DNA of 64,000 bases from contig CAYQVH010000003.1 in the NCBI GenBank assembly GCA_964420975.1, forward strand, positions 1 to 64,000. The letters are read 5' to 3'. The stretch comes from Accumulibacter sp964420975 (lineage in GTDB: Bacteria > Pseudomonadota > Gammaproteobacteria > Burkholderiales > Rhodocyclaceae). Positions 49,876 to 59,533 of this stretch are shown here, in pieces. The stretch's first letter is position 1, and every line of letters starts with the position of its first letter. The notes beneath the pieces are model-generated. The model ran no database searches. It was given only the letters and a program-made list of their open reading frames with translations, and was not told where the DNA came from. A program made the translations under genes and the position numbers.

Positions 49876-51152
49876 GACGCGACTCCCCGCTTGCGGAACA
49901 ATTCCTGGAAAACGGGATAGATGTCGCTCGCCTGGCCGATGCGCCGCATGGCAAAGACGTCGCCGTGGGTGGCAAGTAGCCGCTGGTACTCGGCCCAGAG
50001 ATTCTGCGGCTCGCCGTCGGTAATCTCGATATAGGCGAAATACTGCACCAGCGGCAGGAGGGCGGTCGCCAGAAGTTCGCTGCACTTCGAGGAGTCGTCG
50101 TGCCAGTTGTCACCGTCCGAGGCTTGCGCGCCGTAGATGTTCCAGTTGGCCGACGAATAGCGCTCGCCGATGATCTCGCGCATCAGGCGCAGGGCGGTGG
50201 AAACGACCGTCCCCCCGGTTTCGCGGGCATGGAAGAAGGTTTCCTCATCAACTTCCTCGGCGGACGTGTGATGACGAATGAAGACGACCTCGATCCGTTC
50301 GTAATTCCGGTTGAGGAAGAGGTAGAGCAGCATGAAGAAGCGCTTGGCCATCTGCTTGCGGTCCTCGTCCATCGATCCGGAGACGTCCATCAGACAGAAC
50401 ATGACCGCCTGCGTCGACGGCTGCGGAACGCGGACGCGGTTGCTGTAGCGGAGATCGAAGGGGTCGATGAAGGGAATTGCCTCCCGGCGCTTTCTCAGTG
50501 CGACGATTTCGCGCTCCAGGCGATCGACGGTCGCCGTATCCGGAGGGACTTCGGCAAGTGCCACTTCCAGTTCCGCCTGGAGCTTGCGCAGGCGGGTGGC
50601 GTCCGGGCCGCCGACTGCGATCCGCCGCCCAGCGGCGCCGCGCATCGTGCGGACGAGATTGATGTTGGTCGGTACTCCGGTCTGCGTAAAGCCGGCGCGA
50701 ACGCGCTTGTAGTCGTCGACCCGGGCCAACTGGCGCTTGACCAAATTGGGTAGCGCCAGCTCGTCGAAAAAGAGGTCGAGAAACTCGTCGCGACTCAAGG
50801 TAAAGACGAACTCGTCGAGGCCGTCTCCATCGTTACCTGCCTTGCCGCTTCCTTTGCCCTTGCCTTGGCCGGCCGGCGGACGATCGATCTCGTCGCCGGG
50901 CAGGAAGCGGTCATTGCCCGGATGAACGCTTTCGCGCACGCCTCCGCTGCCGTGCCGGAAGGTCGGTTCCGAGATGTCCTTGCCGGGGATTCCAATCGTT
51001 TCGCCGCTTTCGAGGTCGCGTATGCCGCGCTTGGCGATTGCGTCCGCCACGGCTTTCCGGATCTGACCGCGGAAGCGACGGATGAAGCGGCTGCGGTTGA
51101 CCGAGGTCCGGTTCTTGCTGTCCTGTCGCCGGTCGACAATGCGTACGGTCAT
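49872..51152 (-). CDS. yeaH: YeaH/DUF444 von Willebrand A-like protein
   Basis: The 426-residue DUF444 protein has the N-terminal VDRRQDSKNRTSVNRSRFIRRFRGQIRKAVADAI, a Gly/Lys-rich loop (GQGKGKGSGKAGNDGDGLDEFVF) and a VWA-type domain starting VMFCLMDVSGSMDEDRKQMAKRF, with the metal-site DxSxS. It acts with the PrkA kinase in stationary phase and starvation adaptation in relatives. It is the middle gene of prkA-yeaH-spoVR, 123 bases after prkA and overlapping spoVR by 4. Confidence 0.93.
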   Translation of the reverse strand: MTVRIVDRRQDSKNRTSVNRSRFIRRFRGQIRKAVADAIAKRGIRDLESGETIGIPGKDISEPTFRHGSGGVRESVHPGNDRFLPGDEIDRPPAGQGKGKGSGKAGNDGDGLDEFVFTLSRDEFLDLFFDELALPNLVKRQLARVDDYKRVRAGFTQTGVPTNINLVRTMRGAAGRRIAVGGPDATRLRKLQAELEVALAEVPPDTATVDRLEREIVALRKRREAIPFIDPFDLRYSNRVRVPQPSTQAVMFCLMDVSGSMDEDRKQMAKRFFMLLYLFLNRNYERIEVVFIRHHTSAEEVDEETFFHARETGGTVVSTALRLMREIIGERYSSANWNIYGAQASDGDNWHDDSSKCSELLATALLPLVQYFAYIEITDGEPQNLWAEYQRLLATHGDVFAMRRIGQASDIYPVFQELFRKRGVAS

Positions 51153-51275
51153 GGCTTCTCCCAGCGATCGGTGACTCCGCTCCTGATCGGCGCTCCGGCA
51201 CGAGTGTCGACAGACCGCACGCTCATGCCTTTTCCGGCCGCCGCATGCCGCGCCCCTCGGGCCGACGCCGAAAGC

Positions 51276-53198
51276 TTATGAACTCTTCCTTACCCGCAGA
51301 TACCATTCGCAGAGCAATCGCACCTGCTTCTCGGTATACCCTTTGGTAATCATGCGATTGACAAAGTCCTGATGTTTTTTCTGTTCGTCGGCGCTGGCCT
51401 TGGTGTTGAACGAGATCACCGGCAGCAGTTCCTCGGTGTTCGAGAACATCTTCTTCTCGATCACCGCGCGCAGCTTTTCGTACGACGTCCACGACGGGTT
51501 CTTGCCGTCCTGCCTGGCGCGCGAGCGCAGGACAAAGTTCACCACTTCGTTGCGGAAGTCTTTCGGATTGCTGATCCCGGCGGGTTTTTCGATTTTCTCC
51601 AGCTCGTCGTTGAGCGCCGAGCGGTCGAGAATCTCGCCGGTGTTGGGGTCGCGGAACTCCTGATCCTGGATCCAAAAGTCGGCGTACGTCACGTAGCGAT
51701 CGAAGATGTTCTGACCGTACTCGGAATAGCTTTCGAGGTAGGCGGTCTGGATCTCCTTGCCGATGAACTCGGCGTAGCGCGGGCTGAGGAATTCCTTCAG
51801 ATAGCGACGGTAGCGCTCCTCGACCTCGGGCGGGAACTGCTCGCGCTCGATCTGCTGTTCGAGCACATACATCAGGTGCACCGGGTTGGCGGCGACCTCG
51901 CGGTGATCGAAGTTGAACACCTTGGACAGAATCTTGAAGGCAAAACGCGTCGACAGGCCGGTCATTCCCTCGTCCACCCCGGCGAAGTCGCGATATTCCT
52001 GGTAGCTCTTGGCCTTGGGATCGGTGTCTTTCAGATTTTCCCCGTCGTAGATGCGCATCTTGCTGTAGAGGCTCGAATTTTCCGGTTCCTTGAGGCGCGA
52101 CAGGGCGGAGAACTGGGCCATCATGCGCAGCGTGTCGGGGGCGCACGGTGCGTTGGCGAGCGAGGAGTTGGTGAGCAGCTTCTCGTAGATCCGCAGCTCG
52201 TCGCTGACCCGCAAACAGTAGGGAACCTTGACGATATAGATCCGGTCGAGGAACGCCTCGTTGTTGCGGTTGTTCTTGAACGTGATCCACTCGGCCTCGT
52301 TGGAGTGGGCGAGAACCAGACCATCGAAGGGAATCGCGCCGAAGCCTTCGGTTCCCTTGTAGTTCTGCTCCTGGGTCGCGGTCAGCAAGGGGTGGAGGAC
52401 CTTGATTGGCGCCTTGAACATCTCGACGAATTCGAGGATGCCGCGGTTGGCCAGGCAAAGGCCGCCTGAATACGAGTAGGCGTCGGGATCGTTCTGGGAG
52501 TAGGTTTCGAGCTTGCGGATGTCGATCTTGCCGACCAGCGACGAAATATCCTGGTTGTTCTCGTCTCCCGGTTCGGTCTTTGACACCGCGATCTGCGAGA
52601 GGACGGAAGGGTGCAGCTTGACGACGCGAAAGCGCGTGATGTCGCCACCGTATTCGTGCAGGCGCTTCACCGCCCACGGACTCATGATCGTTCCCAGGTA
52701 GCGACGGGGGATTCCGTAATCGTCTTCAAGAATCGACCCATCCTCGACTGGATTGAACAGACCCAGCGGCGACTCGTGCACCGGCGAACCCTTGATCGCG
52801 TAGAAGGGGATATTTTCAATCAGCAGCTTGAGTCGTTCGGCGAGCGACGACTTGCCGCCGCCGACCGGGCCCAGCAGGTAGAGGATCTGCTTTTTCTCCT
52901 CAAGTCCTTGCGCCGCGTGACGAAAGTAGGAAACGATGTGCTCGATCACCTCTTCCATCCCGTAGAACTCACGGAAAGCCGGGTAGAGCTTGATCATCTT
53001 GTTGGCAAAGATTCGAGACAGCCGCGGATCGAGTCGGGTGTCGACCAATTCCGGCTCGCCGATCGCCAGCAGCATGCGCTCGGCGACGCTCGCATAGGCT
53101 GTGCGGTCGTGTCGGCACAGTTCAAGATATTCCTGTACGGACAATTCCTCTTCCTGTAAAGCCTCGAAACGGCTTTGATAGCGTGCGAAGATGGACAT
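51276..53198 (-). CDS. prkA: PrkA serine protein kinase (YeaG)
   Basis: The 640-residue protein has an N-terminal AAA+ domain with Walker A LGPVGGGKSSLAERL and a C-terminal PrkA kinase-like domain. The segments SPWAVKRLHEYGGD and LCLANRGILEFVEMFKAPIKVLHPLL are typical. ATG 53198 follows AAGGAGA, clearly the start. PrkA/YeaG is described as a serine kinase or AAA+ protease in different species and is induced by starvation. It leads the leftward operon with yeaH and spoVR and is divergent from the SpoIIM-type gene; the 228-base gap should hold both promoters, but I could not assign hexamers. Confidence 0.95.
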   Translation of the reverse strand: MSIFARYQSRFEALQEEELSVQEYLELCRHDRTAYASVAERMLLAIGEPELVDTRLDPRLSRIFANKMIKLYPAFREFYGMEEVIEHIVSYFRHAAQGLEEKKQILYLLGPVGGGKSSLAERLKLLIENIPFYAIKGSPVHESPLGLFNPVEDGSILEDDYGIPRRYLGTIMSPWAVKRLHEYGGDITRFRVVKLHPSVLSQIAVSKTEPGDENNQDISSLVGKIDIRKLETYSQNDPDAYSYSGGLCLANRGILEFVEMFKAPIKVLHPLLTATQEQNYKGTEGFGAIPFDGLVLAHSNEAEWITFKNNRNNEAFLDRIYIVKVPYCLRVSDELRIYEKLLTNSSLANAPCAPDTLRMMAQFSALSRLKEPENSSLYSKMRIYDGENLKDTDPKAKSYQEYRDFAGVDEGMTGLSTRFAFKILSKVFNFDHREVAANPVHLMYVLEQQIEREQFPPEVEERYRRYLKEFLSPRYAEFIGKEIQTAYLESYSEYGQNIFDRYVTYADFWIQDQEFRDPNTGEILDRSALNDELEKIEKPAGISNPKDFRNEVVNFVLRSRARQDGKNPSWTSYEKLRAVIEKKMFSNTEELLPVISFNTKASADEQKKHQDFVNRMITKGYTEKQVRLLCEWYLRVRKSS

Positions 53199-53426
53199 GG
53201 CGGTCTCCTTGGAGGGGTTCTCGGTTGAGGCGTCGTCGTTCCCCCCAAACGACAGACTGATAGACAAGGTAACGGTTCAACGCCAGCTAAGGTTGAGGCG
53301 ACTGCCACCGACCCGCGGTGAAGCAATTCACGTCGGACGCTTTTCGTGCTCCGCAAGCGCCGCGTGCAAGCGCTTGCTCTCTCCCGGAGCATCGTTCATC
53401 ATCCGGCGCGCAGCCAGGGAGCCACT

Positions 53427-54413
53427 GTGAAAGAACGCCAATACATCGCCAGCCGGCAGTCTGAATGGGAAGCCTGGGACCGCTGGCTGTCGACGGGCCA
53501 GAAAGGGGCGACTGGCGATCAGCGCGCGCCGACGATCGGCGCGAGCGAGTTGCCGCATCGTTTTCGTCGCCTGTGTCACGACCTGGCGCTGGTGCGTTCG
53601 CGCCACTACTCGGCGGCGGTCGACGAAGACTTGCAACGCCGCGTCCTCGCGGTCCATCAGCGGATCTACGGTGCCGCCGGGCCCGAGGCGGCGAGCATTC
53701 GTCGCTTCCTGGTCGCCGGCTTCCCGCAGCTTGTCCGTCGAGAGTGGCGGCTGGTCGCGGTCGCCGGGGCGGTGTTTTTCCTGCCGATGCTGCTGATCCT
53801 GGCGGCCATACAAGTCTGGCCGGACCTGGCTTTCCTGATTTTGTCGCCGGAAACCGTCGGGCGGGCCGAGGAAATGTACTCGCCGACGGCGACACGCCTC
53901 GGGCGACCACGGACCGCGTCGAGCGAATGGTCCATGTGGGGGTTCTATATCGCCAACAACGTGCGGATCGACTTTCAGGCGTTTGCCGGCGGCATCGCGT
54001 TTGGTCTCGGCACGCTTTTTTACCTTCTCTACAACGCCCTCTACATTGGAGCCGTCGCCGGCCACTTGACGCAAATCGGCTTCACCGCGACCTTCTGGGG
54101 CTTCGTCGCCGGACACAGTGCGTTTGAACTGACCGGTGCGGCGCTTTCCGGTGCGGCAGGGTTGAAGATCGGTGCCGCCCTGGTGGCACCGGGAAATCGT
54201 CGTCGTCTCGACGCGCTGCGCGAGAACAGTCGGATTGCCGTGCAGTTGCTCTACGGCGCCGCAGGTCTGACTTTTTGCGCGGCCTTCATCGAGGCCTTCT
54301 GGTCACCGGTGCGCAGCGTGCCTCTGGCGGTGAAGGTCGGGGTTGGCGTCGTATGGTGGCTGTTGACCGCCGTCTATCTCGTCTTTGCTGGCAGACCGAC
54401 GCGTGCGCCTTGA
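53427..54413 (+). CDS. stage II sporulation protein M-like membrane protein
   Basis: The 328-residue protein has a cytoplasmic helical N terminus (ERQYIASRQSEWEAWDRWL) and five to six membrane helices (about 110-325). The SpoIIM-domain segment NNVRIDFQAFAGGIAFGLGTLFYLLYNALYIGAVAGHL is diagnostic. In Bacillus SpoIIM works in engulfment peptidoglycan hydrolysis; in non-sporulating bacteria it pairs with MoxR/DUF58 and RDD genes and its role is unknown. GTG 53427 has AGGGAG at 6 bases. It is the first gene of the seven-gene cluster. Confidence 0.87.
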   Translation: MKERQYIASRQSEWEAWDRWLSTGQKGATGDQRAPTIGASELPHRFRRLCHDLALVRSRHYSAAVDEDLQRRVLAVHQRIYGAAGPEAASIRRFLVAGFPQLVRREWRLVAVAGAVFFLPMLLILAAIQVWPDLAFLILSPETVGRAEEMYSPTATRLGRPRTASSEWSMWGFYIANNVRIDFQAFAGGIAFGLGTLFYLLYNALYIGAVAGHLTQIGFTATFWGFVAGHSAFELTGAALSGAAGLKIGAALVAPGNRRRLDALRENSRIAVQLLYGAAGLTFCAAFIEAFWSPVRSVPLAVKVGVGVVWWLLTAVYLVFAGRPTRAP

Positions 54414-56010
54414 CGACCTCGCGCTCGAACTGCGCCGACGCAGCCCCTGGGAGGCGCTCGACCTGGGACGCGCGCTGCTGCACAGTTGGGCGCGACCGCT
54501 GCTGGCCGCGTGGTTTGCCACCTACTGGGTCGCCGGCGTCGCCATCGTGCTTGTGCTGCTGCCCTGGCCTGCGCTGGCCGGATGGTTGATCTGGTGGCTG
54601 AAACCGCTCTTCGACCGCGTCCTGCTGCACGTGCTCAGTCGCGCCGCGTTTGGTCAGCAGTGTACGGTGCGTGAGGTCGTGCGCGAGCTGCCGCGGCTAT
54701 GGCGCGGACCCGGCGTGCTGACCGGATTGACGCTGCGTCGCCTGAGCCCGGCGCGTTCCTTTCTGTTGCCTGTCTGGCAGCTTGAGGAGCAGCGGGGCGG
54801 GATGGCGCTCGCCCGTTTCAGGCTCTTGTCCCGGCGTTACCAGGGTTTTGGGGTCTGGCTGACAGTTTTCTGCGCCAACATGTCGCTGGTACTCGTCTTT
54901 GCGACGCTGGCGACACTGGCGCTGCTGTTGCCCGGCGACGACGCCCACTGGTCGATCTGGGAGTGGTTTACCGACGACAGCGCGTTACTCCCCGGGCTGC
55001 TCGGAAACCTCGCGTACCTCTGTGCGGAGACGCTTGTCGAGCCGCTGTACGTGGCGTCGGGCTTCTCGCTCTACCTCAACCGGCGCAGCGAACTCGAAGG
55101 CTGGGACATCGAGGTCGGTTTGCGCCGCCTCGCCGAGCGCCACGCCGCGCAGACGGCGGTGACCTCGCTGTGCTGGCTGCCGGCGCTTGTCTTGGCCTGC
55201 GCTTGTACCTTTGCCGTCACTCCGGCGTGGGCGGGCGGTGATGACGATTCGACGCGGCCTTCTGAGTCTTCGGAGTCGTCGGCGACACCGGCCGCGGCGG
55301 CGGAGGATTCCAACGCCGAGTTGGAAGGCGCGGTCGCTGGCGACGGCCAGAGTGGCGGCCCTGTGGCGCCGGACACGGCTGTTCGTCGGGCAATCGACGC
55401 CGTCCTCGCCGATCCGGTGTTTGGTTACGAGAAGGACGACTGGACGTGGCGCTGGCGCAAACCGGACGAGCCGGAGAAAGTCGCGGCGAGCGACGACGGT
55501 TGGAGGAAAGGGTTGCTGCCGATCTTGGAGTGGATTGCCGAGGTGATCAGAATCGCCCTCTGGATTGGCGCCGGGGTCACACTGGCGGCGCTGATCGCCG
55601 TCGTCGTACGCCATCGTCTGCCGACGACCGATACGGCAAGGAGGGGTAGCGCCGGTTGGACGTTTGCGATCGATCTCGTCGCGGGCGCGTTGCCATCGGA
55701 TGTGGCCGCCGCGGCGCGTGCAGCGCTCGCCGACGGCAGGGGGGTCGAAGCGCTGAGCCTGCTCTACCGGGGAGCACTCGCCGCCGTCGTTGCGCAGCGA
55801 CAAATCGACCTGGTCGCCGGTGATACCGAGAGCGACTGCCTGCGTCGGGTCCAAGGGGCCCTGCCGGCGACCGCCGGCAGCTGTTTCGCCGAACTCGTCG
55901 CAACCTGGCAACTGGCCGCCTACGCCCATCGTTTGCCGCCAACGTCGCAGCTTGCACGCCTGATCGACGACTGGGATCAACACTTCGGTCCACAAGGACG
56001 AAACGCATGA
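54403..56010 (+). CDS. multi-pass membrane protein with DUF4129-like C terminus
   Basis: About 535 residues. Several membrane helices (about 35-75, 155-180 and 245-275) precede a low-complexity Ser/Ala/Asp linker (about 280-330). A further membrane helix (about 385-410) is followed by a cytoplasmic DUF4129-like helical domain (AAAARAALADGRGVEALSLLYRGALAAVV, later FAELVATWQLAAYAHRLP). GTG 54403 overlaps the SpoIIM-like gene by 11 bases; TTG 54385 is an alternative. The position between SpoIIM and DUF4350 genes supports the assignment. Exact function is unknown. Confidence 0.72.
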   Translation: MRLDDLALELRRRSPWEALDLGRALLHSWARPLLAAWFATYWVAGVAIVLVLLPWPALAGWLIWWLKPLFDRVLLHVLSRAAFGQQCTVREVVRELPRLWRGPGVLTGLTLRRLSPARSFLLPVWQLEEQRGGMALARFRLLSRRYQGFGVWLTVFCANMSLVLVFATLATLALLLPGDDAHWSIWEWFTDDSALLPGLLGNLAYLCAETLVEPLYVASGFSLYLNRRSELEGWDIEVGLRRLAERHAAQTAVTSLCWLPALVLACACTFAVTPAWAGGDDDSTRPSESSESSATPAAAAEDSNAELEGAVAGDGQSGGPVAPDTAVRRAIDAVLADPVFGYEKDDWTWRWRKPDEPEKVAASDDGWRKGLLPILEWIAEVIRIALWIGAGVTLAALIAVVVRHRLPTTDTARRGSAGWTFAIDLVAGALPSDVAAAARAALADGRGVEALSLLYRGALAAVVAQRQIDLVAGDTESDCLRRVQGALPATAGSCFAELVATWQLAAYAHRLPPTSQLARLIDDWDQHFGPQGRNA

Positions 56011-57131
56011 GCCGCCGCCTTCTCCTGGGAGCCGCGTCGCTCGTCGGTCTGCTTGCTCTGGCCGCGTGGTGGATGAGCGCACTGGAACGCGTACCGATCA
56101 AGTCGCGCGAGCCGCCGCAACTTGAAGCGAGACGCAATCCCTGGCTGGCGCTCGAACGGCTCACCGTGCGCCTGGGTGGAGCGCTGACGAGAAGTTCCGA
56201 TATCCGTCTCCTCGACCGCTTGCCGGACGGCGGAACGCTGTTGCTTGCTCGGCAGCGAGGGCAAGTGCTCACCCCGGCGCGAGTCCAGCGCCTGTTGGCT
56301 TGGGTGGAGGAGGGCGGTTATCTGATCGTCGTTGCCGAGTTTCCCGGCGTCGCCGATCCTTTGCTCGAACGGCTGGGCGTGAAGCGCGAATGGACCTCGC
56401 CGTCCGTTCGCGGGGATGCCTCCGTCGAGGTCGTCGTCCCTGGCGCCGCTCGCGCGCTGAACTGGGGCCGCAGTCGTTACGGCTTGACGCTGGAGGGTGA
56501 CCGCCTGCCGGAATGGTCCGCCGCCGTCGGACAGCCGGCGCAACTCCTGCACTTTCGTCTGGGTCGCGGGCAACTAACGGTCGCCGCCGGACTGGATGAC
56601 CGCTTGAACAACCGCCAGATTGCCAAGTTCGACCACGCCGAGCTTTACTGGACCCTGCTCGAGCGCTACGACCAGTCGCCGTCGCCGCGCGTACTGCTGC
56701 TGGCACGCCTGGAGATGCCGACCCTGTTCGCCTGGTTGTGGCAGCACGCGTGGACGGTCTGTCTCGCGGCGCTGCTGTTGCTGATCCTGGGGCTGGCGCG
56801 AATCATTCCGCGGTTTGGCGAGATTCGACCGCAAGCACCCGCGGCGCGCCGAGAGCTGCGCGAACACTTGGCTGCGATCGGTCGCTATCAGTGGCGAACG
56901 GGCGAGCTTGCGGCGCTCCTGGCTCCGGCCCGCGAACACTTCCAGCGCCGCCTTGCCCTGCGCCAGCCGGCGATCGCCGCTTTGCCGCCGGCCGCACAAG
57001 CGCCGGCGCTCGCCGCCCTCTCTCAGCGGCCGGCGGTGCTGATCAACACCGCACTGGTCGGTCAAGCGTCGACGGCCAGGGAATTTACCGACGCTGTTGG
57101 CCTGTTGCACCACCTTGAACGCGATCTTTGA
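56007..57131 (+). CDS. DUF4350-domain membrane protein
   Basis: The 374-residue protein has an N-terminal membrane helix (about 5-25), then an extracytoplasmic domain typical of DUF4350 (SDIRLLDRLPDGGTLLLARQRGQVLTPARVQRLLAWVEEGGYLIVVAE). A second membrane helix (about 250-272) and a cytoplasmic helical tail (RRELREHLAAIGRYQWRTGELAALL) follow. The ATG overlaps the previous stop as ATGA. In clusters of this kind, DUF4350 accompanies MoxR and DUF58; biochemical role unknown. Confidence 0.8.
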   Translation: MSRRLLLGAASLVGLLALAAWWMSALERVPIKSREPPQLEARRNPWLALERLTVRLGGALTRSSDIRLLDRLPDGGTLLLARQRGQVLTPARVQRLLAWVEEGGYLIVVAEFPGVADPLLERLGVKREWTSPSVRGDASVEVVVPGAARALNWGRSRYGLTLEGDRLPEWSAAVGQPAQLLHFRLGRGQLTVAAGLDDRLNNRQIAKFDHAELYWTLLERYDQSPSPRVLLLARLEMPTLFAWLWQHAWTVCLAALLLLILGLARIIPRFGEIRPQAPAARRELREHLAAIGRYQWRTGELAALLAPAREHFQRRLALRQPAIAALPPAAQAPALAALSQRPAVLINTALVGQASTAREFTDAVGLLHHLERDL

Positions 57132-57144
57132 GCCCCGTCCACAC

Positions 57145-58134
57145 ATGACCACACCCGTTCCCCTGATACCGGAAGAGAAGCTGCAGCAGGCGCGGCAGCT
57201 ATTAGACGCCTTGCGTAGCGAACTGGCGAGGGCCGTCGTCGGCCAGCGCGCGGTGATCGAGGAAGTCCTGATCGGCTTGTTGGCTGACGCGCATGTCTTG
57301 ATCGAAGGCGTTCCCGGTCTCGGCAAGACGCTGCTCGTCAAGGCGTTGGCCAAGACCTTTGGCGGTCAGACGACGCGCATTCAGTTCACCCCTGACCTGA
57401 TGCCGTCGGACGTTGTTGGACACACCTTGTTCGACGCCGCGACGGCCCGCTTCGTCACTCGTCAGGGACCGGTGTTCACCCACTTGTTGCTGGCGGACGA
57501 GATCAACCGGGCGCCGGCCAAGACGCAAGCGGCGCTGCTGGAAGCGATGCAGGAAAAACAGGTCACGCTCGAAGGCAAGTCGACCTCGTTGCCGCGACCG
57601 TTCATGGTGCTTGCGACGCAGAACCCGATCGAACAGGAGGGGACGTATCCCCTGCCGGAAGCGCAACTGGACCGCTTTCTGCTGAAAATTCGCATCGACT
57701 ATCCGAGCCTCGACGAGGAGATCGCGCTCACTCGGCAGGTGACGAGCGCGAAGACCGGCGCCGACCTCGACGTCGAGGCGGTGACTTCGCTGGTCCAGCC
57801 GGCGACCGTCACCGGGCTGCAGCTCTGGGCGGCGCACGTCGCGGTCGATGAACGGGTGCTGGCTTACGCCGTGGCCATCGCGCGGGCGAGCCGGGAACTG
57901 CCCGGGCTGGCCAGCGGCGCCGGTTCGCGCGGCCCGATCGCGCTAGTGCGTGCCGCTCGGGCGCGAGCGCTGATGGACGGGCGCGGTTTCGTGACTCCGG
58001 ATGACGTCAAGGCCGTTGCTTTGCCCGCTTTGCGTCACCGCGTGACACCGGCGGCGGAAGCCGAGATCGAGGGGCTGACGGCTGACGATCTGTTGCGTTC
58101 TCTGCTCGGCCGTGTTCCAGCTCCCCGCGTCTAG
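57145..58134 (+). CDS. MoxR-family AAA+ ATPase
   Basis: AAA+ chaperone-like ATPase of 329 residues. Walker A is EGVPGLGKTLLVKAL, Walker B LLLADEINRAPAKTQAALLEAMQE, sensor 1 ATQNPIEQEGTYPLPEAQLDRFL, and the C-terminal lid carries GPIALVRAARARALMDGR. MoxR proteins work with VWA/DUF58 partners to assemble or activate other proteins. ATG 57145 begins just after the DUF4350 stop, and the DUF58 gene follows after 2 bases. Confidence 0.95.
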   Translation: MTTPVPLIPEEKLQQARQLLDALRSELARAVVGQRAVIEEVLIGLLADAHVLIEGVPGLGKTLLVKALAKTFGGQTTRIQFTPDLMPSDVVGHTLFDAATARFVTRQGPVFTHLLLADEINRAPAKTQAALLEAMQEKQVTLEGKSTSLPRPFMVLATQNPIEQEGTYPLPEAQLDRFLLKIRIDYPSLDEEIALTRQVTSAKTGADLDVEAVTSLVQPATVTGLQLWAAHVAVDERVLAYAVAIARASRELPGLASGAGSRGPIALVRAARARALMDGRGFVTPDDVKAVALPALRHRVTPAAEAEIEGLTADDLLRSLLGRVPAPRV

Positions 58135-58136
58135 CC

Positions 58137-59447
58137 GTGCTGATTCCTGACCGCGCCTTGTTGCTGGCGGGCGGTGCGTGGCTGTTGCTGGCGGTACTGG
58201 TGGCGTGGCAGCCGGCGCTGCTCGGTATCTGGTGGACGGCGGGTGCGGCGTGGATAACGCTGGCGGTGATCGACGCCATCGTCGGCCGGCGGCAGCGCGG
58301 TAAGGTGGCGGTCCTGCGCGTCGTGTCGTTGGCGATGCCGGTCGGAACCTGGCAAACCGTCGGTTTGCGCCTGAGCAGTGAGACTCCGCGGGCCAGCGGC
58401 TGGATCATGGACCAAGTTCCGGTGGCGTTTGCCAGCGAAGGGTTGCCCCTGCGTTTCCACCTCGCGCCGGGACAAGGGCTGCGCGCCGATTATCGGGTCG
58501 CGGTCCGGGAACGCGGACGGCAGATCTTCTCCGGAGTGACGCTACGCCATCACTCGCCGTGGCGCTTCTGGTGGGTGCAGGAAGCGTTGCCCGTGCGCAG
58601 CGAAGTGCGCGTCTTCCCCAACTTCGCCCGCATTGCGCAATACACGCTGCTGGCGACCGACAATCGCCTGTCGCAGCTCGGCATTCTGCGTCGCCGGCGG
58701 CGGGGTGAGGGAATGGAATTCCACCAGCTGCGCGACTACCGCGAGGATGACTCGCCGCGGCAGATCGACTGGAAGGCGAGTAGCCGCGTCGGGCGCCTGA
58801 TCGCGCGCGATCACGAAGACGAGCGCGACCAGCAACTGGTTTTTCTTCTCGATTGCAGCGCGCGCATGCGGGCCAAGGACGGCGAGTTGTCGCACTTCGA
58901 CCATACCCTCGACGCGTTGTTGCTGCTTGCCTACGTCGCTTTGCGGCAGGGCGACGCCATCGGTCTGGCGACGTTTGGCCATGCGTCGCCGCGCATGCTG
59001 CTGCCGGGCAAGTCGGTGGCAACAGTCAACGCGCTGATGAAGGTGGTCTATGACCTCGAACCGTCACTGCAGGCGCCGGATTACCTCGCTGCCGCCGAAC
59101 TGCTGAGTCGGCACCTGCGCAAGCGGGCGCTGGTCATCCTGGTCACCAATCTACGCGACGAGGACGACGACACCCTGCTGCCGGCGGTGCGCCTCCTGCA
59201 ACGGCGTCACGCACTGACCGTCGCCAGCCTGCGTGAACCGGTGCTCGACGAACTGCTGGCCGCGCCAGTGGGCGACTTCGAGGCGGCGCTCACCCGCTCG
59301 GCCGCGATCGAGTACCTGCACGCTAGGCGGCGCCAGATTGCCGCGCTTACGCATGGCGGCGTCCAGGTAGTCGACGTCGGGCCGCGGCAGCTGCCAATTG
59401 CGCTCATCAACCACTACTGGTTCCGGAAGCGCGCCGGCACGCTATAG
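58137..59447 (+). CDS. DUF58 domain protein (VWA-like MoxR partner)
   Basis: The 436-residue protein has two N-terminal membrane helices (about 7-50), a beta-rich region (about 80-180) and the DUF58 core GMEFHQLRDYREDDSPRQIDWKASSRVGRLIARDHEDERDQQLVFLLDCSARM, which resembles the start of a VWA fold. It is expected to be the client or adaptor of the MoxR ATPase just upstream. The start is GTG 58137 without a clear ribosome-binding site, so translation is probably coupled to moxR. Confidence 0.93.
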   Translation: MLIPDRALLLAGGAWLLLAVLVAWQPALLGIWWTAGAAWITLAVIDAIVGRRQRGKVAVLRVVSLAMPVGTWQTVGLRLSSETPRASGWIMDQVPVAFASEGLPLRFHLAPGQGLRADYRVAVRERGRQIFSGVTLRHHSPWRFWWVQEALPVRSEVRVFPNFARIAQYTLLATDNRLSQLGILRRRRRGEGMEFHQLRDYREDDSPRQIDWKASSRVGRLIARDHEDERDQQLVFLLDCSARMRAKDGELSHFDHTLDALLLLAYVALRQGDAIGLATFGHASPRMLLPGKSVATVNALMKVVYDLEPSLQAPDYLAAAELLSRHLRKRALVILVTNLRDEDDDTLLPAVRLLQRRHALTVASLREPVLDELLAAPVGDFEAALTRSAAIEYLHARRRQIAALTHGGVQVVDVGPRQLPIALINHYWFRKRAGTL

Positions 59448-59533
59448 TACGTCCTGTGTGGCAGGCACAGTCGTCGCGGCCGGCGTGCGGTCGATCGTCG
59501 CGCGACATCTTCTGGGGGCGAAGGGGGAAAGCA

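Noticed and set aside
51372..52469. Plus-strand open frame of 365 codons opposite prkA
   Set aside because: It is fully antisense to prkA, with a composition typical of a mirrored frame and no recognisable domain.
54985..56082. Minus-strand open frame of 365 codons opposite the DUF4129-like gene
   Set aside because: It is Arg-rich and antisense to a gene in a tightly overlapping operon; no domain is visible.
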